A stretch of DNA of 64,000 nucleotides from CAVVAY01 sp963746465. Its GTDB lineage: Bacteria > Actinomycetota > Actinomycetes > JACCUZ01. The stretch lies in contig CAVVAY010000007.1 of NCBI GenBank assembly GCA_963746465.1, forward strand, positions 310,001 to 374,000, read 5' to 3'. Below, piece by piece: positions 58,494 through 64,000 of this stretch. The notes beneath the pieces were generated by a model. It worked only from the letters and a program-made list of their open reading frames with translations, was not told the origin of the DNA and searched no databases. Within the stretch, counting starts at the first letter, position 1. Each line of letters starts with the position of its first letter. The position numbers were made by a program, and so were the translations under genes.

Positions 58494-59048
58494 CTAGAGG
58501 TACTGGCCGGTGTTCTCGCCGGGGGCGGACGGGTCGGGCGCGCCGGGAGCAGCACCGGGGATGGTCATCCCGGCCGGCAGCGCACGCCGGCGCATCTCCT
58601 CGAACTGCGCGCGGGCCGAGAGCTGCTGGGCGAACAACGCGGTCTGGATGCCGTGGAACAGCCCCTCGAGCCATCCGACCAGCTGCGCCTGCGCGACCCG
58701 CAGCTCGGCCTCCGACGGGACCGTCTCGTCCGCGAACGGCAGCGAGATCCGCTCCAGCTCCTCGACCAGCTCGGGCGCCAGGCCCTCCTCGAGCTCCTTG
58801 ATCGAGCGGGTGTGGATCTCCTTCAGGCGGGCCCGGCTGGCCTCGTCCAGCGAGGACGCGCGCACCTCCTCCAGCAGCTGCTTGATCATGCTGCCGATCC
58901 GCATCACCTTGGCCGGTTGGTCGACCAGGTCGGTGATCGAGCGGTCGTCGACGTCCTCACTGCCGGGCGCCGCCTCGACGGCCATCCCGTCCGGTCCGAC
59001 CACCACGACCCGCGGGTCCGCCTGCTGCTCTGGCTGCTGCTCGCTCAT
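58494..59048 (-). CDS. bpa: Bacterial proteasome activator Bpa (PafE)
   Basis: 184 residues. Bpa is an ATP-independent ring that opens the 20S proteasome of actinobacteria for unfolded substrates. The four-helix bundle region includes 'AKVMRIGSMIKQLLEEVRA' and 'RLKEIHTRSIKELEEGLA' (DUF2587). The C-terminus is GENTGQYL, the GQYL anchor that inserts into the alpha-ring pockets. ATG 59048 reads MSEQQPEQQADPR; the upstream open frame is antisense to the acetyltransferase. No proteasome or Pup genes lie in the window. Confidence 0.96.
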   Translation of the reverse strand: MSEQQPEQQADPRVVVVGPDGMAVEAAPGSEDVDDRSITDLVDQPAKVMRIGSMIKQLLEEVRASSLDEASRARLKEIHTRSIKELEEGLAPELVEELERISLPFADETVPSEAELRVAQAQLVGWLEGLFHGIQTALFAQQLSARAQFEEMRRRALPAGMTIPGAAPGAPDPSAPGENTGQYL

Positions 59049-59121
59049 GACCCCATCCTCACCCACCCGCCGCCGCGCAAAGCGGTGGACCCCATCCCAT
59101 TCCCACTGCCAGGCTCGCGGC

Positions 59122-60066
59122 ATGCCCGAGCGCAGTGATGTCCTGACCGCCCGCCCGCTGGACCGGGACGACCTCGACGCCGTCTGCGGCCTGCTGGCCG
59201 AGAGCGACGTCGCGACGATCGGCTTCGTCGACTTCACCCGGGACGAGATCGCCGTCGACCTGACCAAGTCCGGGGTCGAGACGACCGGCTGGTACGACGA
59301 GCACGGCACCCTGGTCGGCTACGGCTGGCTGCGCCGGCTGGAGCAGACCAACCAGGTCGAGATCGATCTCTACGTCCGGCCGTCGTACGACGACGCGCTC
59401 GGCCACGCGGTGCTGCGCACCCTCGAGGACCGGGCAGCCGTCCTCGCCGCCGAGGCGGGCCACGCCGAGCCGTGGACCGGCGTCGGCGTCTACCGGCAGG
59501 ACGTCCGCACCCAGGACTGGCTGCGCGCTGCCGGCTACCGGGTCGACACGACCTTCACCCGGATGCGCATCGACCTCGACCCGGCAACGCCTGTCGAGGT
59601 CCCGGCTAGCGACGTCACCATCCGCGAGGTCACCGACGAGCAAGACCTGCGGCTCGCGCACGACATGGAGGAGGAGTCGTTCCTGGAGCACTACGGCAAC
59701 GTGCCGATGTCGTTCACCGCCTGGCGGGAACGGCTGACCGAGCGCGGCGACAACTACGCACAGGTCTACCTGGCCGAGCTCGACGGCGAGCCGGTCGGGC
59801 TGCTGGTGGGCACCCGGCAGTTCGAGGAGGACGAGGACGCCGGGTACGTGCGCACGCTCGGTGTGCTGCCGGCCGGCCGCGGTCGCGGGGTCGGGACCGC
59901 TCTGCTGCGCGACTACTTCGCCCGGTCGCAGCGCGACGGTCGCACCGCTGTGATGCTGCACGTCGACGTCGCCAACGTGACCGGCGCCCTGCGGCTCTAC
60001 GAGTCGGTCGGGATGCGGCCGGTGCTCGAGATCGACGCCTGGGCCAAGGGCGAGCGCGTCGGCTGA
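59122..60066 (+). CDS. GNAT family acetyltransferase with two GNAT domains
   Basis: 314 residues with two acetyltransferase folds. The first is degenerate ('TGWYDEHGTLVGYGWLRRLE'); the second has the CoA-binding motif 'VRTLGVLPAGRGRGVGTALL' and 'MLHVDVANVTGALRLYESVG'. The double arrangement resembles mycothiol synthase MshD but the protein lacks its clear diagnostic segments, so the substrate is open. ATG 59122 is the first Met of the homologous region, 73 bp from the divergent bpa. Confidence 0.88.
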   Translation: MPERSDVLTARPLDRDDLDAVCGLLAESDVATIGFVDFTRDEIAVDLTKSGVETTGWYDEHGTLVGYGWLRRLEQTNQVEIDLYVRPSYDDALGHAVLRTLEDRAAVLAAEAGHAEPWTGVGVYRQDVRTQDWLRAAGYRVDTTFTRMRIDLDPATPVEVPASDVTIREVTDEQDLRLAHDMEEESFLEHYGNVPMSFTAWRERLTERGDNYAQVYLAELDGEPVGLLVGTRQFEEDEDAGYVRTLGVLPAGRGRGVGTALLRDYFARSQRDGRTAVMLHVDVANVTGALRLYESVGMRPVLEIDAWAKGERVG

Positions 60067-60118
60067 CGGCTCAGCCGTCGCTGGATGAGCACCAGCTGGA
60101 TGCGCCGCCGGACGGCGC
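60061..60118. terminator. Two small hairpins between convergent genes
   Basis: GGCTGA (60061-60066) pairs with TCAGCC (60071-60076), and GCGCCG (60102-60107) with CGGCGC (60113-60118). They lie at the tail-to-tail junction of the acetyltransferase and the ABC permease. The first hairpin includes the acetyltransferase stop. Confidence 0.4.
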
Positions 60119-60139
60119 GCTGCTCCCGGCGTACGTCGA

Positions 60140-62593
60140 TCACGACAGCCTGCTCACCATCGGCAGCCGAGACCGCGACGTCAGCCCGACGACCACGGCA
60201 GTGACCAGCGGCAGCACCACGACCAGCCCGATCACCAGCAACCACGGCACGTCGAGGAAGCGGTCGGGCAGCGGCACGCCCTCCTCGGTCGTGGCCCCTG
60301 GCTCGGCCCACGACGAGCCGGTCAGCGGGAAGGTGACGGCGACGCCCGGGATGAACCCCACTGCAGCACCCAGCACGGCCCCGACCAGCCCGATCGTCCC
60401 GGCGTAGGCAGCGGCCACCGACCGGCGGGTGCGCGGGTCGGCCCCGACCGCGCCCATCGTCGCGAAGTCCGGCCGGGCGTCGGAGAGAGCGAGGAAGGTC
60501 GCGGTCAGGGTGCCGCCGAGCACCAGAACGCCGCCGATGCTGCCGAGCAGCAGCAGGATGACCCGGGTCGAGTCGTCCTGGTAGCCGCGTTCGACGTACA
60601 GCGAGGCGTTCTCCTCCAAGCCGGCCACCGCCTCGTCGATCGCGTCCTCGGCAGAGCGGTCGATCGTGGCGCCGCGCACGAGCAGCGCGTTCGTGGTCAC
60701 GACCAGCCCGGCCTCCCTCGCCACCGAGACCGGCAGGACGGCGCGGGCCGGCTGCATCGACCCGGGTGCGCGCACCGCGACGGCCGGCTGGGTCGACGTC
60801 CCGATCTGCCTGACCGCGCCGTCGTCGGCGTAGGACTCGCGGACCAGACGGACCTGGCCGTCCGGCACCGGGTCGGCGGACAGCAGGACGACCTCGCCCT
60901 CGGCCAGCGCGCTGCGCGCCCGCTGGAGGTCGTCGGCCGGCAGTCGCAGGGCGCCCAGCCCGGCCGGGCCGACGAGGACGCTGGACCCGAGGGCGTTGGT
61001 CCAGGAGCCGGTGTCCGGCTCGAGACGCAGCTGCACGCCCCCGCTCTCGTCGACACCGCGGACGACCGTGGTCCGGGCCCCCGGCAGCTCGCGGTGCACG
61101 ATTCTCTCGAACGCCGTCCAGGTCCCGGCGTCGACGCCGAAGCCCTGAACCAGTCCGGCACCTGTCGGTGCTGCGGGTGAGTACAGGGCCCGGTTCTGGG
61201 CGGCGTCGCTCATGCCGCCGATCCCGAGCGCCACGACTCCGGCCACGGTGGCGGCCACCGCGGCCACCGCCGGGGCTGTGCGGCTGCGGTGCCGCGCCGC
61301 GTCGCGGACGGCGAACCGCGCGGGCAACGGCAGCAGCCGGGCCACCCGTCCGAGCAGGCCGAGCACGAGCGGGGTGAGCAGCACCATGCCCAGCACGGAC
61401 AGGATCGCGGCGAGGACGATGACGACCTCACCGCCACTCGGCCGCAGGGCTCCGTACGCCGCGCCGGCAACCCCCGCCGCCAGCAGCAGGGCGCCCGCCA
61501 CCGGGGACCAGATGGCAGTGCGGGTCTCTCCGCGGCGCCCCGCCAGGATCGCGACCACGTCGCTGCGCGCGGCGATCAGGGCCGGCATCAGCGCAGCCAG
61601 CAGCGCACTCAGGAGGCCGCACGCTGCGATGGCGGCGATGTCACGGGCGGCCATCTCGAACGGGCCGAGCACGGTGTCGCTGAACTGCTGCACCAGTGGC
61701 CGGGCCAGCCAGGCGACGCCGACGCCCAGCACGGAACCCAGGACGACGGCGGCCGTCCCCAGCACGACGCCGCTGGCCATGACCACGCGTCGCAGGTGCG
61801 GGGGCTCTGCTCCGCTCGCCGCCATCAGGGCCAGGGCCCGCTGCTGCCGGCGGGCGCCGACGGCGAAGGCCGGACCGGCCAGCAGCACGACCTCGAGCAG
61901 CGCCATCGCCACCACGAGGGCGAGCACCGCGACGACGGCGCTGTCGCTGCCCCCGTCGTACGTCGGCATGGTCACCTCGGACGCCGGCGGCGGGTGCTCG
62001 ATGACCGACCGGGACCGCACATACAGTCCCTTCGTGTTCAGGGCGCGCACCGTGTCCCAGTCGACGCCTCCCGATCGGGAGACCAGCCAGTCGACCTCGC
62101 CCACGTCTCCGCCGGCGGCCGGGTCGAGCCCCAGTGCAGCTGCCGGGCCGACGACGATGCTCAGGTCGCGAGTGGTCGTCGACTCCACCGTGCCGACGAC
62201 CCGACGGGCCGTGCCGTCGGCCAGGGTCAGGGTCGAGCCCACCGGGAAGCCGCGCCCGGACAACCGACCGCTGACGGCGACCTCCCCCTCGCTCCGGGGG
62301 TAGCGGCCGTCGCGCAGGTCGAACAGCCCGCGGGTCATCGGGTCCTGCAGGTCGAGCCCGACCGCGATCGGCCGGGCCAGACCGACGTCGGTACGCGCTG
62401 CCACCCGGCCGGTGATCCGCGCGACCACCCGGGTGCCGGCACCGAGGGCCGACCGCACCGACGCGGCGGTGTGCGGAGCCCCCGGTGCGACGGCAGGCCC
62501 GCTCTTGTCGCGGCTGCCGGCCGAGGACATGTCCGGGGTCTGGTCGACCCGGGTCCGTGCTCCCGGACGACGACACGGCGGCGTCGGCGGCAC
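60140..62593 (-). CDS. FtsX-family ABC transporter permease (main reading frame of an interrupted gene)
   Basis: As sequenced this frame gives up to 817 residues. It has several membrane segments in two groups ('DSAVVAVLALVVAMALLEVV', 'AACGLLSALLAALMPALIAA', and at the C-terminus 'VILLLLGSIGGVLVLGGTLT'), with large extracytoplasmic loops, as in MacB/LolE-type permeases. 'RFAVRDAARHRSRTAPAVAA' is the usual coupling region. Its N-terminal anchor is in another frame (62555-62777), so a single-base insertion near 62555 is likely; the listed GTG at 62593 is then not the true start. It pairs with the ATPase gene at 62778. Confidence 0.8.
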   Translation of the reverse strand: MPPTPPCRRPGARTRVDQTPDMSSAGSRDKSGPAVAPGAPHTAASVRSALGAGTRVVARITGRVAARTDVGLARPIAVGLDLQDPMTRGLFDLRDGRYPRSEGEVAVSGRLSGRGFPVGSTLTLADGTARRVVGTVESTTTRDLSIVVGPAAALGLDPAAGGDVGEVDWLVSRSGGVDWDTVRALNTKGLYVRSRSVIEHPPPASEVTMPTYDGGSDSAVVAVLALVVAMALLEVVLLAGPAFAVGARRQQRALALMAASGAEPPHLRRVVMASGVVLGTAAVVLGSVLGVGVAWLARPLVQQFSDTVLGPFEMAARDIAAIAACGLLSALLAALMPALIAARSDVVAILAGRRGETRTAIWSPVAGALLLAAGVAGAAYGALRPSGGEVVIVLAAILSVLGMVLLTPLVLGLLGRVARLLPLPARFAVRDAARHRSRTAPAVAAVAATVAGVVALGIGGMSDAAQNRALYSPAAPTGAGLVQGFGVDAGTWTAFERIVHRELPGARTTVVRGVDESGGVQLRLEPDTGSWTNALGSSVLVGPAGLGALRLPADDLQRARSALAEGEVVLLSADPVPDGQVRLVRESYADDGAVRQIGTSTQPAVAVRAPGSMQPARAVLPVSVAREAGLVVTTNALLVRGATIDRSAEDAIDEAVAGLEENASLYVERGYQDDSTRVILLLLGSIGGVLVLGGTLTATFLALSDARPDFATMGAVGADPRTRRSVAAAYAGTIGLVGAVLGAAVGFIPGVAVTFPLTGSSWAEPGATTEEGVPLPDRFLDVPWLLVIGLVVVLPLVTAVVVGLTSRSRLPMVSRLS

Positions 62594-62777
62594 CGATCTG
62601 CCGGCTCAGGCCCTCGACAGCGGACACCGAGGAGGTGCGGCCCAGGGTGTCCAGCGCGACGACGGCCAGGACCGGAAGGCCGACCATCACCAGGACGAGG
62701 ACGCTGCGGCCCCGAGCCCGCAGCGCCTCCCGTCGCGCCATCCGCAGCGCGGGCCGCCAGCCGCGGAGCAGCCGCAT
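62555..62777 (-). pseudogene. N-terminal piece of the FtsX-family permease, out of frame
   Basis: ATG 62777 abuts the ATPase stop. The frame encodes the expected N-terminus of this permease family: basic 'LRGWRPALRMARREALRARG', a membrane segment (VLVLVMVGLPVLAVVAL), and 'VEGLSRQIGAADAAVSSSG'. It then loses homology. Skipping one base near 62555 joins it to 'TRVDQTPDMSSAGSRDKSG' in the next frame. Total length 60140-62777 is 3n+1, consistent with one inserted base. Mutation or sequencing error cannot be told apart here. Confidence 0.75.
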
Positions 62778-63503
62778 CTAGCGACCGCCCGCGTGCAGCA
62801 GCGACTCGGCCTCGGGGCTGGGGCCGGTCTGGTCGACGGCCAGCCCGTCCCGCAGGAACACCACGCGGTCGGCCCAGGCGGCGTGCCGCGCCTCGTGGGT
62901 CACCAGGACGCCGGCCGCGCCGGCGTCGCACCGGGCGCGCAGCAGCCGCAACACCTGCTCGCCGGTCTCGGTGTCCAGTGCGCCGGTCGGCTCGTCGGCG
63001 AGCACCAGCCGACGGTCGCCGACGATGGCCCGGGCTATCGCGACCCGCTGCTGCTGACCGCCGGACATGTCGTCCGGGAACCGGTCGGCGAGCTCGGGGA
63101 TGCCGACCTCGTCCAGCGCGGTGAGCGCCAGCCGGCGCGCGGCCCGGGTCGAGTCGCCGTCCAGCTCACGCGGGAGCGCGACGTTCTCCGCGGCCGTGAG
63201 CGCGGGGATCAGGTTGAAGTCCTGGAAGACGTAGCCGACCGACCGGCGCCGCAGCGCGGCCAGCGCCTTGCGGGACAGGCCGCCGAGCAGGGTGCCCTCG
63301 ATCGCGACGGTGCCCTCGGTCGGGGAGTCCAGGCCGCCGGCGATGGTCAGCAGGGTCGACTTGCCCGAGCCGGACGGTCCCATCACCGCGACCAGCTCGC
63401 CGGCCACGACCGTCAGGTCCACCCCACGAAGGGCGTGCACCTGGGACTCGCCCTGACCGTGCACCCGGGTGAGGTTGCGGATGTCCAGCACGGCGGCGCT
63501 CAT
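62778..63503 (-). CDS. ABC transporter ATP-binding protein (LolD/MacB type)
   Basis: 241 residues. Walker A 'VMGPSGSGKSTLLTIAGGLD', Q-loop 'GYVFQDFNLIPALTAAENV', signature 'DDMSGGQQQRVAIARAIVG' and Walker B 'LVLADEPTGALDTETGEQVL' followed by 'LVTHEARHAAWADRVV'. This is the ATPase for the adjacent FtsX-type permease, together an exporter or mechanotransmission system acting at the cytoplasmic membrane. The ATG overlaps the stop of the PadR gene. Confidence 0.96.
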   Translation of the reverse strand: MSAAVLDIRNLTRVHGQGESQVHALRGVDLTVVAGELVAVMGPSGSGKSTLLTIAGGLDSPTEGTVAIEGTLLGGLSRKALAALRRRSVGYVFQDFNLIPALTAAENVALPRELDGDSTRAARRLALTALDEVGIPELADRFPDDMSGGQQQRVAIARAIVGDRRLVLADEPTGALDTETGEQVLRLLRARCDAGAAGVLVTHEARHAAWADRVVFLRDGLAVDQTGPSPEAESLLHAGGR

Positions 63504-64000
63504 CGGCGTGCCTCTCGGTCCTCAGATGCCGGCGCGGCGTGCTTGCCGTGCGGCAGGTCGTCGGGCACGCCGGTCGCGACCAGGTCGGCGGCTGCCCGGG
63601 CCAGCCGGGCCTCGCAGTGGTCCAGCCAGCGGACCTCGGCCTCGGCGGCGAAGACCAGCGAGTCGAGGACGAGCAGCCAGGCCAGGTCCTGCGGGGTGTC
63701 CGTGCCGGTGGCCCGCGCCTTGAGGCGGGTGTAGTCCTGCAGCGCGCGGACCGTGGCGGTGCGCTGTCCCTGCACGACCGCCTGGACGTCGACGCCCGGC
63801 ACCGTGACCGCGATCGCCAGCTTGATCGCCAGCTCGTCGCGCGGCGGGGCGGTGCGGCTGACCGGGGTGCTGAACCAGGTGGCGACCTCGGCCCGGCCGG
63901 CCTCGGTGATCCGGTAGACCGCGTGGCCGTCGCCGTCCTCGCCGGCCGGCTGGACCAGGCCGTCCCGCTCGAGGCGGCCCAAGGTGGTGTACACCTGCCC
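63500..64000 (-). CDS. PadR family transcriptional regulator (5' partial)
   Basis: The coding frame continues past the window end (the last visible codons read GQVYTTLGRL on the minus strand). 'YTTLGRLERDGLVQPAGEDG' and 'HAVYRITEAGRAEVATWF' are the second half of the PadR winged helix. The C-terminal PadR_C-like helical part has 'LLVLDSLVFAAEAEVRWLDH'. PadR genes often control a linked ABC exporter, and the GTGA/ATGA-type overlap supports one transcript with the transporter. Confidence 0.92.
   Translation of the reverse strand, partial: GQVYTTLGRLERDGLVQPAGEDGDGHAVYRITEAGRAEVATWFSTPVSRTAPPRDELAIKLAIAVTVPGVDVQAVVQGQRTATVRALQDYTRLKARATGTDTPQDLAWLLVLDSLVFAAEAEVRWLDHCEARLARAAADLVATGVPDDLPHGKHAAPASEDREARR

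Overview
The window is high-GC actinomycete chromosome. Many starts are GTG, and many neighbouring genes overlap by four bases (ATGA or GTGA). The first 13 kb has the gene order known from the origin-proximal region of Mycobacterium and Streptomyces: rhomboid, crgA, DUF881, sortase E, trpG/pabA, then pknB-pknA-pbpA-rodA-pstP-fhaB-fhaA and tRNA-Leu(CAG). A proteasome activator ending in GQYL also points to Actinomycetes. I cannot name the genus.

Layout. 1-13.4 kb: rhomboid protease (cut by the window start), thiolase, CrgA and the conserved growth and division block (Ser/Thr kinases, their phosphatase, two FHA proteins, a class B PBP and a SEDS protein). 13.4-16 kb: an ASCH protein and a small partner, a secreted CAP/peptidoglycan-binding protein, and an Fpg/Nei DNA glycosylase. 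16-40.7 kb: a large surface polysaccharide locus. It carries a DUF4012 protein, dTDP-rhamnose genes (rfbC, rfbA, rfbD; no rfbB in the window), GDP-mannose dehydratase twice, GDP-fucose synthase, seven glycosyltransferases including a WecG/TagA type, three methyltransferases, a flippase, an O-antigen ligase-like protein, a protein with two C5-epimerase-like halves, a glycosidase-like lipoprotein and a glycerophosphodiesterase. Genes there alternate in strand and several convergent pairs overlap at their tails.

40.7-57 kb: housekeeping and metabolic genes: RsbW-like ATPase, methyltransferase, DUF5926, arginine deiminase, SDR, GDT1 transporter, LarC-LarB, DUF4446, prephenate dehydratase, YihY, lipid kinase, two PAP2 phosphatases, SerRS, threonine aldolase-like enzyme, UPF0104 protein and a HAD phosphatase. 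57-64 kb: a DUF559/AbiEi-like gene, proteasome activator Bpa, a double GNAT acetyltransferase, and an FtsX/LolD-type ABC exporter with a PadR regulator cut by the window end.

The most unusual signal is a family of 51-bp near-perfect palindromes at 45507, 57361 and 58364, with a decayed relative at 13326. Two of them bracket the DUF559 nuclease-like gene. The other oddities are two apparent single-base frameshifts, one in the HAD phosphatase next to a palindrome and one in the ABC permease, and a 26-bp tandem duplication over the stop codon of the glycerophosphodiesterase. No gap between genes exceeds 300 bases. I saw no CRISPR array, rRNA, transposase or prophage.
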